This document shows positions 43,401-51,759 of a stretch of DNA of 64,000 nt, piece by piece. The stretch spans positions 124,001 through 188,000 of the forward strand of contig CAYLHG010000002.1 of assembly GCA_964383495.1 (NCBI GenBank), written 5' to 3'. Numbering within the stretch: the stretch's first letter is position 1; each line of letters begins with the position of its first letter. The DNA comes from CAWKDC01 sp964383495 (GTDB lineage Bacteria; Pseudomonadota; Gammaproteobacteria; JABCZS01). Below the pieces are notes generated by a model, which was not told the origin of the DNA, did not search any database, and worked only from the letters and a program-made list of their open reading frames with translations. The translations under genes were made by a program, and so were the position numbers.

Positions 43401-44535
43401 GGCGCACTACTTTAGCAGAATCAAAAGTGTTTCCAAGAGATTCTTGTTGATATTGCGCAGCCCATGCACCCATGATTTTATATAATTCGCTATTTTCACT
43501 ATGATAGGCAATAAAAGGCAATAAGTGTTCAAATAATGCAAATACTATTACTGAATGCCGCATTGTATCAAAAGAAATTTTTCTCAAAAATGCTTCAATG
43601 TCTGCATAATATTGCTTACCCGTACCGTTTTTCTTTGCAAGCTCTACCCATACTGCAGCCTTCATGGTTGTTAACGCTTTGTTTTCATCCTGCGTGATCA
43701 CTAATAATAATTCTAATTGTTTTTGATTTTCGCTTTTTGAATCAGTTAAAAATGCTTTCACAGCTTCTGGAAAACAACCATCATTTTCTACAGATGCCTT
43801 TATTTTTTCTTCAAAAGTTTGACTGTTTTGTAATAATACTTTTAAACGCGTGTGCCGTGAGGTTAACGTCTTGATTATATCATCATCACTTAGCATAGCG
43901 CCTGTTGGATTTTTTAAAGCCCACTTTCTTTTTTCCCATTCTTGAGCGAACCGATAAGACTCTACTCGATGAATATAAGCTGACTTGTCGTTCCCTGTGA
44001 TAACAATATCTTGATCATCTTTTTTGATAGGAGTTTGAAATTTAATATCTAATTTTTCAACGCCAACAATATGAATAGAGAGTATCCACTCATGTTTTGA
44101 GCTGTTATATATAAAGCCTTTATTTTTCCAGTTCTCAGCTAGTTCATAATCTTGCTTATCAAAATGGTTTTTAAATAAAGGCCCAACAATAACGTTACCC
44201 GCAAACGCTTGCTTCCAAGCAGCACAAAATGCGCTGTGAATACCTACAGTTGAAAGTTTATTATCCTTCAATAAAGCTTCAAAATCTCCGTCGTACAAAA
44301 ATTCAACAATAATATGGTATTGATTGGGCAAAAAGGCCCGAAAGACAGCTGCGGCTCGTTTAGGCTCAGCACGCATAGGTTCTACAGCGCTTGAAGATGA
44401 TGAACTATTTGAAGTAACCTGCAAAGGTAAATATTGTAAAGAAGCAGACATGTTATCGGATCCATTATTGTTTGGCGCCCCATTAGATGTCAATTTACTT
44501 GAATTACTTAAAAACAAGGAAGCAAATTTTTTCAT
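40477..44535 (-). CDS. Very large unknown protein, effector-like (1352 aa)
   Basis: No family is recognised. The first ~60 residues are Ser/Asn-rich and disordered, residues ~60-720 look globular and helical, and about 725-935 is a low-complexity Ala/Ser/Glu stretch with a lysine-rich patch (KQKGKKPVAKRAAAVAAAE) followed by KQPKKEETAEEKEQKERDA. A second helical part runs to ~1260 and a Gln/Pro/Ala-rich tail ends the protein. There is no signal peptide or clear membrane helix. AGGA precedes the ATG. The gene fills the space between epmB and parC alone. Similar modular giants occur among Legionellales effectors; that reading is inferred. Confidence 0.75.
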   Translation of the reverse strand: MKKFASLFLSNSSKLTSNGAPNNNGSDNMSASLQYLPLQVTSNSSSSSSAVEPMRAEPKRAAAVFRAFLPNQYHIIVEFLYDGDFEALLKDNKLSTVGIHSAFCAAWKQAFAGNVIVGPLFKNHFDKQDYELAENWKNKGFIYNSSKHEWILSIHIVGVEKLDIKFQTPIKKDDQDIVITGNDKSAYIHRVESYRFAQEWEKRKWALKNPTGAMLSDDDIIKTLTSRHTRLKVLLQNSQTFEEKIKASVENDGCFPEAVKAFLTDSKSENQKQLELLLVITQDENKALTTMKAAVWVELAKKNGTGKQYYADIEAFLRKISFDTMRHSVIVFALFEHLLPFIAYHSENSELYKIMGAWAAQYQQESLGNTFDSAKVVRQREYLMSEDSRQQILTGDPSLPKTAEVIGKQYFPSHVENAFNLCSELVGAQAVLANQGSDEQQTISYKEDKGSVISSLDNGFTLALPFSDFQHWVSMQNLAAAKAKLSQMPPDPNAGLASCFNPLILDGEITAWAGSLKLSVEEQVALQVSSWVIEYRKTTDKQKFDTNIDNFFNCNKKFDQQDALTRCVLECIYRSASNADRDSLLEAVKPSGTTYSQEEPISMGKDGHAYVDVYYNLIFSEGSHVAQYLTTDLKASGRMLEVLKHSGLLLSDRSKDKSLIQRRHVLVEVLFQDLRERIEHQLDKEYVAHIPTVILQHVAKAAYHHYTATIREHGFLHINSFIEDDRANVASSSGVNNDTRKQKGKKPVAKRAAAVAAAEDDHTLSTSAAPTASSSKVSDASSSASSAAYSESDAEVAPAVEQAGETSSDVNSGSSSAGWRSIVSSLNRRATAAVTSAVAAAKAPRPAVSVNFSMQSMQGSLAVYKMRSSGEPANPTVEEEKEERQQGDTSQSGDASTISDNSNVQPPTYLPVVIPAKQPKKEETAEEKEQKERDARQTQFTAVSAKISDRYRILKILINSHALDFKKLKSMLRQLEAAEQFIEAIHGQEDACVNDQALLDAFVRNCALHTLHVQCAHDFITQHVRKRESYDNPLKSALDYTWLPLKVTEEGKGRWENIYQMLVIQRDAADSTWKAQAWYEWIWFLTSPGVKKAEETLKTTARELTIWNMVVGNNNPGFTGFKSKEEFSKIYGDKEQLKHILTDLQTYHQSLWFFQWTQKTLCIEAEKRLENQIAYLHLVEKINDINDVPSEVGRADNILRLSQDLGNNTSLAFKAFTVFTNVFNGLKEALQIFLGISELKKELEKDWQNRIEAVQSGNSAATHPDSALYPDSRASLRDEQLLQQLAEQAARMEQSGPLLKPLPEQRSFKHVSAQPGPMPAANAPVTNVLSFMRPSTTAASALKQPVAAQSNK

Positions 44536-44653
44536 CTTTTTCCTACTGCATAAGTTAAAATACTAAATTATCGAGGGGCTATTATATTAATCATTAACCG
44601 CGACCTACGAACATCATGCCTAGAGTATGGCATATGGTCAGTTAACAGTCAAT

Positions 44654-46915
44654 TTAACAGGTAGACAAAATTGTACCGAGCTGGAACCCCTTTGGCAACA
44701 GTTTCCCCTTCAACCCACGCGAACCCGCGTAATCGCGCCACTCAGCTGGCTTTAATATTTTTTCTTTCCCAGCCTCTGTTTTCAATCGTAAAACGTCTTT
44801 CTCCTTCAGAATAATCATGCGAGAAACGCCATCTTTTCCTGAGGAAATCAATTCTTTATCTACTTGAATCATCTTGTTTCCACGCCCTTTTGCCATCTCC
44901 GGCAACTCTTTTAAAGGAAAAGTAAGTGCTTTGCCAGCTAACGTAGTTATAAATACCCAAACTTTCTCAGATTGGACTGGCAGCACGAGGGGGGCGACCA
45001 CCCCATGGTCTGCCTTGAGTACTTGCTTCCCCGTTTTGTTTTTTGAAAATAACTCTCCCGCAGGAATCACAAAGCCGTACCCTTCAGAAGATTGCAGTAG
45101 CACTTTCTCACCCTCGTTTGGCATGATCACGCCCACAAAGGTCGCACCAGGCGGAGGAGTGAAGCGGGTAGTAATCGGCTCCCCAAGGCTACGCGCTGAA
45201 GGAAGTACATGCGGCATCACTGAGTAAGCTCGTCCTGTGGAATCCATGAAAATAGCTGCTTGGTTCGATCGCCCTTGCGCGCTCGATAAAAACCCATCGC
45301 CAGCTTTATAATTCAAAGTGCTGGCATCCAGCTCATGCCCTTTGGCTGCGCGTGCCCAACCTTTTTCAGACAAAACAACCGTCACATCCTCACTGGGAAT
45401 CCGCTCTTCCACCGTCATTGCCTGTGCTTGCGCACGTATAATGCATGCGCAAGCACGTTTACCGCCAAACCGTGTTTTGAGCGCTTCTAATTCTTTGCGA
45501 ATGAGAGTATTCATTTTTTGGCGTGAGCCTAATAATTCATCTAACGCTTTGCGCTCTTCAGATAATTCATCTTGCTCTGTTTTGATTTTAATTTCTTCCA
45601 GTTTGGCAAGTTGACGTAACTTTAATTCTAAAATCGCTTCCGCTTGAATGTCGGTGATTTTAAATCGTTTGATTAATGCTTCTTTAGGTTTATCTTCTTT
45701 ACGAACAATCTTAATTACTTCATCGATGTTTAAAAAAGCAATCAACAAGCCATCCAATATTTCTAAACGCTCTACTACTTTTTGCAAGCGGTAAGTCAAA
45801 CGGCGTTTTACCGTTTCAAATCGATATTCCAACCATTCATTTAAAATGGTTAACAGCCCTTTTACCTTTGGGCGACCATCTAAACCAATCATGTTTAAAT
45901 TCACGCGGTATGATTTTTGTAGATCTGTACTCGCAAATAAATGGCTCATTAATGCTTCTGTATCCACACGGTTAGAACGTGGCACAATCGCTAAGCGAAC
46001 GGGATTCTCATGATCAGATTCATCGCGTAAATCTTCCACCATCGGTAATTTCTTTTCTTGCATTTGTTGCGCAATTTGCTCTAACACTTTGGCAGGTGAT
46101 ACTTGATAAGGAAGCGCTGTCACAATAATATTGTCACCTTCTTCTTTATAAACTGCACGAGAACGAATACTTCCTATACCTGTTCTGTACATTTCTTTTA
46201 TTTCTTCTGGAGAAGAATTAATTTCTGCACCTGTGGGATAATCAGGGCCTTTGACAATGTCACAAATATCGTCCAATGTTGCTTTTGGATTTTTCAATAT
46301 AAATAAACAAGCATCTACAATTTCATTTAAATGATGCGGCGGAATATCGGTTGCCATGCCTACTGCAATGCCTGATGCGCCATTTAATAATACAGTTGGC
46401 AATTGCGCAGGCAACATAATAGGTTCTTCTAAACTGCCATCAAAATTAGGTTGCCAATCTACTGTGCCTTGCCCCAATTCACCTAAATACACTTCTGCAA
46501 ATTGACTAAGACGAGATTCTGTATATCGCATGGCTGCGAAAGATTTGGGATCATCTACTGATCCAAAATTTCCCTGCCCATCAATTAAAGGATAACGGTA
46601 CGAGAAGGATTGCGCCATTAATACCATGGCTTCATAACAAGCTGCATCACCATGTGGATGAAACTTACCTAATACATCCCCCACCGTACGTGCCGATTTC
46701 TTATGTTTGCTGGATGCTTTTAAACCTAATTCAGACATCGCATAAATAATACGACGTTGCACAGGTTTCAACCCGTCGGACAAGCTAGGTAACGCGCGGT
46801 CTAAAATCACATACATCGAATAATCTAAATAAGATTTTTCTACAAATGTTTTTAAAGGCTGCATTTCAAATGCTGTTTGCACCACTGCCTTGGGCTTCAT
46901 TGCTTTTTTTGACAT
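44654..46915 (-). CDS. parC: DNA topoisomerase IV subunit A
   Basis: The DNA-cleaving subunit of topoisomerase IV (753 residues), which separates daughter chromosomes. The catalytic Tyr is in AAMRYTESRLS. The quinolone-determining region reads GKFHPHGDAACYEAM: the residue matching E. coli Ser80 is Ala, while Glu84 is kept. A C-terminal beta-pinwheel region follows. GAGG lies before the ATG, and the gene is 17 bases after parE. Confidence 0.95.
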   Translation of the reverse strand: MSKKAMKPKAVVQTAFEMQPLKTFVEKSYLDYSMYVILDRALPSLSDGLKPVQRRIIYAMSELGLKASSKHKKSARTVGDVLGKFHPHGDAACYEAMVLMAQSFSYRYPLIDGQGNFGSVDDPKSFAAMRYTESRLSQFAEVYLGELGQGTVDWQPNFDGSLEEPIMLPAQLPTVLLNGASGIAVGMATDIPPHHLNEIVDACLFILKNPKATLDDICDIVKGPDYPTGAEINSSPEEIKEMYRTGIGSIRSRAVYKEEGDNIIVTALPYQVSPAKVLEQIAQQMQEKKLPMVEDLRDESDHENPVRLAIVPRSNRVDTEALMSHLFASTDLQKSYRVNLNMIGLDGRPKVKGLLTILNEWLEYRFETVKRRLTYRLQKVVERLEILDGLLIAFLNIDEVIKIVRKEDKPKEALIKRFKITDIQAEAILELKLRQLAKLEEIKIKTEQDELSEERKALDELLGSRQKMNTLIRKELEALKTRFGGKRACACIIRAQAQAMTVEERIPSEDVTVVLSEKGWARAAKGHELDASTLNYKAGDGFLSSAQGRSNQAAIFMDSTGRAYSVMPHVLPSARSLGEPITTRFTPPPGATFVGVIMPNEGEKVLLQSSEGYGFVIPAGELFSKNKTGKQVLKADHGVVAPLVLPVQSEKVWVFITTLAGKALTFPLKELPEMAKGRGNKMIQVDKELISSGKDGVSRMIILKEKDVLRLKTEAGKEKILKPAEWRDYAGSRGLKGKLLPKGFQLGTILSTC

Positions 46916-46932
46916 GCTCTTTCCTCGTTTCT

Positions 46933-48813
46933 CTAAATATCAGCCAAATCGCCCTTGCTTTCTAACCAAATTTTACGATCACCGGCACGTTTTTTAGACA
47001 ATAGCATATCCATTAATGTATCGGTTGCTTTTTCATCTTCAACAGTGAGTTGAATTAAACGTCGTGTATCCAGTGCCATGGTTGTTTCACGTAATTGTAA
47101 GGGGTTCATTTCACCCAACCCTTTAAAACGTGTCACAGTGGCTTTTCCTTTTTTATTTTCTGCTTCTAAGCGGTCTAAAACGCCTTGCTTCTCTGCTTCA
47201 TCTAATGCATAAAACACTTCTTTACCTTGATCGATACGATACAACGGCGGCATCGCTACAAACACATGCCCGGCTTTCACTAATGGCCTAAAGTGTTTCA
47301 AAAATAATGCGCATAATAATGTTGCAATGTGAGCACCATCAGAATCAGCATCTGCAAGAATACAAATTTTGCCGTAACGTAACCCTTCTAATTGAGCACT
47401 GCCTGGATCAACACCAATTGCAATGGAAATGTCATGTACTTCTTGTGATCCTAATACTTCTTGGCCCGATACTTCCCATGTATTTAATATTTTTCCACGT
47501 AAAGGCATAATAGCTTGAATATCTTTGTCGCGCGCTTGTTTTGCAGATCCGCCCGCAGAATCCCCTTCCACTAGAAATAATTCTGTTAAACGCAAATCTT
47601 CACTCATGCAATCAGCTAATTTTCCGGGCAATTGCGGCCCTGCGGTGATTTTTTTGCGCGTTACTGTTTTGCCTTGGCGTAAACGCGATTGCGCAGCTTC
47701 TAATACTAATGCTGCAATCAATTCTGCTTCTTGTACATTTTGATGCAACCATAAAGTTAATGCGTCTTTCACAACACCTGCTACAAATGCAGCTGCTTGA
47801 CGCGATGCTAAACGTTCTTTAGTTTGCCCGACAAATTGTGGCTCATGCATTTTGTAAGAAATAACATAACTTAAATTTCCCCACACATCTTCGGGCGCTA
47901 TTTTTACACCTCTGGGTGCTAAATTACGCAATTCACAAAAATCACGGACAGCATCGCACAAACCTGTACGCAATCCATTCACATGTGTGCCGCCTTGAAT
48001 TGTGGGAATTAAATTGACGTAACTTTCACCCACTAATTCTGTAGGTTCTGTATGCCACACCACAGCCCAGTCAACTACTTCTTCTGCAGAGGTAAAATGC
48101 CCTACAAATAACTCTTTGGGTAAAAAGGCTGTTGTCAATGTGCTTTTTAAATAATCACGCAACCCATCTTCGTAATACCATGTTTCTTGTTCATTGCGTG
48201 CTTCATCAAAAAATTCAACCGTTAACCCTGGACACAACACTGCTTTCGCACGAAGCACGTGTTTTAATTCAGACACCACAAATTTAGGATTATCAAAATA
48301 AGATGCTTCCGGCCAAAAGCGAACATATGTGCCTGTTTCTTTTTTAGGAATATTCCCTGTGGATTTTAATTTTTGTACCACTTTTCCTTGTTTGAAAACC
48401 ATGGTGTGTACCTGGCCATCACGCATGATTTCTACTTCCAAGCGCTCCGACAAGGCGTTCACAACAGAGACACCCACACCATGTAAACCGCCTGAAAATT
48501 GATAGCTTTTATTTGAAAACTTACCCCCGGCATGTAAACGCGTAAGAATAAGCTCTACACCAGGTACTTTTTCGGTGGGATGAATATCCACCGGCATGCC
48601 TCGACCATTGTCTGCCACAGATAACGAATTATCTTTATGCAACGTCACAGAAATTAGGCTGGCATGACCTGAAGTCGCCTCATCCGAGCTGTTATCAATC
48701 ACCTCATGGGCAAGGTGGTTAGGGTTGGTAGTGTTCGTAAACATGTTCGGACGCTTACGCACAGGGTCCAGCCCGGAGAGGACCTCTATCGATTCCGCAG
48801 TGTATTTAGACAT
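46933..48813 (-). CDS. parE: DNA topoisomerase IV subunit B
   Basis: The ATPase subunit of topoisomerase IV (626 residues). GHKL motifs are present (EVIDNSSDEATSG; DNGRGMPVD; GGLHGVGVSVVNAL) and the Toprim residues are in EGDSAGGSA and DADSDGAHI. The length and the pairing with parC favour ParE over GyrB. AAGGA precedes the ATG. Confidence 0.95.
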   Translation of the reverse strand: MSKYTAESIEVLSGLDPVRKRPNMFTNTTNPNHLAHEVIDNSSDEATSGHASLISVTLHKDNSLSVADNGRGMPVDIHPTEKVPGVELILTRLHAGGKFSNKSYQFSGGLHGVGVSVVNALSERLEVEIMRDGQVHTMVFKQGKVVQKLKSTGNIPKKETGTYVRFWPEASYFDNPKFVVSELKHVLRAKAVLCPGLTVEFFDEARNEQETWYYEDGLRDYLKSTLTTAFLPKELFVGHFTSAEEVVDWAVVWHTEPTELVGESYVNLIPTIQGGTHVNGLRTGLCDAVRDFCELRNLAPRGVKIAPEDVWGNLSYVISYKMHEPQFVGQTKERLASRQAAAFVAGVVKDALTLWLHQNVQEAELIAALVLEAAQSRLRQGKTVTRKKITAGPQLPGKLADCMSEDLRLTELFLVEGDSAGGSAKQARDKDIQAIMPLRGKILNTWEVSGQEVLGSQEVHDISIAIGVDPGSAQLEGLRYGKICILADADSDGAHIATLLCALFLKHFRPLVKAGHVFVAMPPLYRIDQGKEVFYALDEAEKQGVLDRLEAENKKGKATVTRFKGLGEMNPLQLRETTMALDTRRLIQLTVEDEKATDTLMDMLLSKKRAGDRKIWLESKGDLADI

Positions 48814-48929
48814 GGCTATCCTTGGGCAGCTTGAACGCTACATTATAGCCTGACTCTGCTTTTATTGCATAACAGGGTTTTATGAATTGTTTTAATAAAA
48901 TCAATAGATTTTAATAATCAAAAATTAAG

Positions 48930-48958
48930 TTGTGTAAAAAACATAAGTCAGCTAAGAT
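48930..48958 (+). promoter_or_regulatory. Promoter of the HAD-like effector candidate
   Basis: -35 TTGTGT (48930-48935), a 17-base spacer, and -10 TAAGAT (48953-48958), about 40 bases before the GTG start. Confidence 0.5.
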
Positions 48959-48999
48959 GGCGTATTCAAAAAGCAATGAGCAGTTAGAAAGAGGGCCCC

Positions 49000-50022
49000 G
49001 TGAGAGAACCAAAACACATACAAATCTTCGCAGATTACGATGGCGCCCTGGGTGACATTGACCCTACTGGCTCTAGCTTGCTTCCTACAACCGTATTTAA
49101 TGCAAATGAAAAACTTAATCGCCGCATTTACAAATATCATCAAGATGAAACCGTTGCTAAAATTACAGTGCGTTGTTTTTCTGCACGAAATGATTGTGCA
49201 AACGACTTCTACAATGCAAAGCGCAATGCGAATGGTTCTGTGTTCGAGGAACTGGGAAAATATGTTGATGAATTAAAACAACATACAAATAAAATCCACT
49301 TACGCAAAACATTGGCTCAAGATTTTTTTGCACATAACAAAACTACTGGGACCGCTCCTGAGACACACTGGAAAAAATTAGAGCAGCATAAACTGCAGAA
49401 AAAATGGCAACATCTCGCAGGCTACTTTCCTTTTCTAGTATCTGGAGATGCACCTAATGCTTTTGAAAAATGCCTCTATCCAGCAGACTGTACTAAAGTA
49501 ATGCTTTTTTTCATTCATGTATGGGATAGTCATCATAGCAGAGAGCCAAATTGTGAACTCAATATTGAAATATATGACGATAATATGCCCATCCTAACAA
49601 AAATTCACGAGTTCTATTCACAAAATAAACATTTGTTGCCGCCCAATATGGATATCAGGTTTGTACATTATGAGCATATCAGCTGGCCTGATGGCACATT
49701 GTTCAGATATAAATGCGATGTGTTAGAACATATGCATATCGACAATAAAGACTCTTCTCATCCCATCGATGTATCTATTAATATTCAACAAGAAGCAGTT
49801 CGATTAGCCTCGATACTGCAAATTAAACGTGTTGCTGAAAATGAGCCATACACAATTACTGCAGCACTGCCCGTTAACCTTCGGTTAGACTTTTTGGCCC
49901 AAGCAAGTAACGATTATGCAGTTTTTGCCACTTCAAGCTTACATTTTGCTGCGCCTGTTCAACAGCGTGATATTCAGCAGCCTGTTGTTGACGCACAGCA
50001 CATGAACCCCAATTCTATATAA
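49000..50022 (+). CDS. HAD-like protein, candidate secreted effector (340 aa)
   Basis: The N-terminus has a HAD-phosphatase-like metal motif, FADYDGALGDID (D12, D14, with D19 nearby). Further segments, an Asn-Glu-Lys pair after it, CFSARNDCANDFYN with NGSVFEEL, the middle FFIHVWDSHH and IEIYDDNMPILTKIHEFY, and LLPPNMDIRFVHYE, follow an order I recall from a family of Legionella Dot/Icm effectors with unknown function. That resemblance is from memory. There is no signal peptide. The start is GTG with GAGGG upstream. The last ~40 residues are polar and Gln/Pro-rich. It lies alone between parE and a small ORF in the same direction. Confidence 0.7.
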   Translation: MREPKHIQIFADYDGALGDIDPTGSSLLPTTVFNANEKLNRRIYKYHQDETVAKITVRCFSARNDCANDFYNAKRNANGSVFEELGKYVDELKQHTNKIHLRKTLAQDFFAHNKTTGTAPETHWKKLEQHKLQKKWQHLAGYFPFLVSGDAPNAFEKCLYPADCTKVMLFFIHVWDSHHSREPNCELNIEIYDDNMPILTKIHEFYSQNKHLLPPNMDIRFVHYEHISWPDGTLFRYKCDVLEHMHIDNKDSSHPIDVSINIQQEAVRLASILQIKRVAENEPYTITAALPVNLRLDFLAQASNDYAVFATSSLHFAAPVQQRDIQQPVVDAQHMNPNSI

Positions 50023-50085
50023 CCCCAGTGATGGGTTGAGCAAAACCACCCTCCCTTATTTGCGCGTGGTTTTGTCAATTGCAGC

Positions 50086-50633
50086 ATGCATCCCTACTAC
50101 CGAATTATCAAAGCGCTGCGTTCAGATCGCACTTCTGGTGGGGAGCCAGCATCATCCGCAGAAGAAGGCGCTATGAATAGTAATGTACCCACAACCGTCG
50201 TCACAGCGGCTGCAGCAGGCACTGCAATAGCGGAAGCGAGCGTAAGTTCTAACACCTGCTCTGACGTTTCATCAGCAGCGCCCCATATTTCTTTGCTCCA
50301 GCTGGGTGCCAAGTCTGTCATCATCAAAGCGACGATAATACCCACCATCGATAAAAGGTATGTGCCTGCCACCACNNNNNNNNNNNNNNNNNNNNNNNNN
50401 NNNNNNNNNNNNNNNNNNNNNNNNNNNNNNNNNNNNNNNNNNNNNNNNNNNNNNNNNNNNNNNNNNNNNNNNNNNTCATCAAAGCGACGATAATACCCAC
50501 CATCGATAAAAGGTATGTGCCTGCCACCACACGATCTAACGAAGTTCAGAGTGCGTTATATTCATATCAAGGTCAGCTCACTGAACATGCACAAGTGCAT
50601 ATTCCGCCTTTTGAAGATTATCTTGAAAAATAA
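50086..50633 (+). CDS. Small unknown protein interrupted by an assembly gap
   Basis: An ORF starting MHPYYRIIKALRS is interrupted by 100 N (50376-50475). The 55 bases before and after the gap are identical. If the gap and one copy are removed, the frame reads cleanly through VPATTRSNEVQSALYSYQG to TAA at 50631-50633, giving 130 residues. The product has an Ala/Thr-rich, mildly hydrophobic middle and no recognised domain. No good ribosome site is seen. The end is 3 bases from the stop of the convergent hydrolase gene. Confidence 0.45.
50321..50530. other. Scaffold gap (100 N) flanked by identical 55-mers
   Basis: Bases 50321-50375 and 50476-50530 are identical and flank exactly 100 N. A shared 55-mer is what two contigs from a de Bruijn graph with k=55 would carry at their touching ends, and 100 N is the usual filler for unknown length. 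The real sequence is likely a single copy, unless a tandem repeat was present. Confidence 0.85.
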
Positions 50634-50636
50634 CGT

Positions 50637-51569
50637 TTATTTCTGTGGTGCCCACGCTATATCACACCCTGAAATTAAAAACAAACTGATATCGTGTAAA
50701 AATTGTTGCTGATAAGGCTTTTCTAAAAACACATAGTGCCCAGCACCTTTAATAATATCGCTACAAGAACCTTTGGGCGCATATTTCATGATCAAAGCAA
50801 ATTCTTTTTGAACATTATCATGATCTTTATCACCCCCGATGGCAAATACCGGCACCGTTAAACGATCATATGGCATGAGTTGCGTTCTTTTAGATTGTGA
50901 TAGATCTTTACGCCCACCGTTTGGACTTCCAGCGCCATCATATCGCTTTGCTTGATCAAGGTACGTTCTTAACATATCTTGATCCGTATTATTCAAATTA
51001 AATTTCTTTTTTGTTTCTTCTTCATTATAGGGGTGGTACTCTTGCGTTGGCTTGGGTAAAGCTAGACCATGGGTAATAGGTGAAATCAAAACCAATTGAT
51101 TTACTTCCTCCGGGTGCACAACCGCAAAACGCGTTGCCGAAATCGTTCCCCACGAAAAGCCTATTAAATTAATTTTTTGAGTTTCTTTTTTGTATTTAAT
51201 AAAATCAACTGCGGCATTGATATCGTCTACTGCATAATCTGCGTCTATCATCAAACCATTGTTAGGTTTTTGCGAACGCCCATAACCCGCAATGTCTAAT
51301 AGCCACACCCGAAACCCTTGCTGCGCTAATGCACGAGCAAGGCTGTAATTTTGCACATTTACATCAAATTGATGAGAAGAATAAGTTACATCATGGACTA
51401 ATAGCACATCGGGATAAGCACGATCTGGTGCAGCTAGTGGATCCTCATACAATGCCAAATACAGTTTCATATTATTGCGCATGAGCGGATACACTCTTGT
51501 TTCAACCTCTGCGTGAGCGCAGGATAATAGCATGCTCAGTAATAAGATAAATGTGGATAATAGTTTCAT
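50637..51569 (-). CDS. Secreted alpha/beta hydrolase
   Basis: A 310-residue hydrolase with a signal peptide (MKLLSTFILLLSMLLSCAHA, cleavage before EVETR; the Cys could also make a lipobox, with poor consensus). The nucleophile is in GFSWGT (GxSxG), the acid in AIGGDKDHD and the His in KGAGHYVF. AGGA seven bases upstream fixes the start at 51569. The substrate is unknown. It is a different subfamily from the hydrolase at 0.9 kb. Confidence 0.85.
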   Translation of the reverse strand: MKLLSTFILLLSMLLSCAHAEVETRVYPLMRNNMKLYLALYEDPLAAPDRAYPDVLLVHDVTYSSHQFDVNVQNYSLARALAQQGFRVWLLDIAGYGRSQKPNNGLMIDADYAVDDINAAVDFIKYKKETQKINLIGFSWGTISATRFAVVHPEEVNQLVLISPITHGLALPKPTQEYHPYNEEETKKKFNLNNTDQDMLRTYLDQAKRYDGAGSPNGGRKDLSQSKRTQLMPYDRLTVPVFAIGGDKDHDNVQKEFALIMKYAPKGSCSDIIKGAGHYVFLEKPYQQQFLHDISLFLISGCDIAWAPQK

Positions 51570-51744
51570 GGCAAAATCCTTTTGACTAAAAACTCCCGTG
51601 GCCTTCGACCGGTGCCTCCTAGATCTATATATATTATGATAGCTGAGAAGCCAAGGCACGTTTTGCGTAAGCCCTGCCATTCTTCGCGCGCACACGGGCG
51701 CGTGTTGCGGCCCGCTAGGGCAGAAGCAAATTACACATCTCCTA

Positions 51745-51753
51745 TGATATACT
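51745..51753 (+). promoter_or_regulatory. Extended -10 promoter of cca, leaderless start
   Basis: TGATATACT is an extended -10 whose last base lies six bases before the cca ATG at 51760, so transcription should begin at or next to the start codon. No Shine-Dalgarno is present. The same nine bases occur at 34444-34452 before the repressor gene. Confidence 0.5.
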
Positions 51754-51759
51754 CGTGCG

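Noticed and set aside
50321..50530. Possible true tandem duplication of a 55-base unit
   Set aside because: Exact identity, exactly 100 N between and restoration of an open frame on collapse make an assembly overlap more likely.
51586..51740. GC-rich inverted repeats before cca, similar to a terminator plus palindrome
   Set aside because: Arms pair only partly (GGTC/GGCC) and the sequence does not match the three GGGCGCAT copies well enough to call a fourth.
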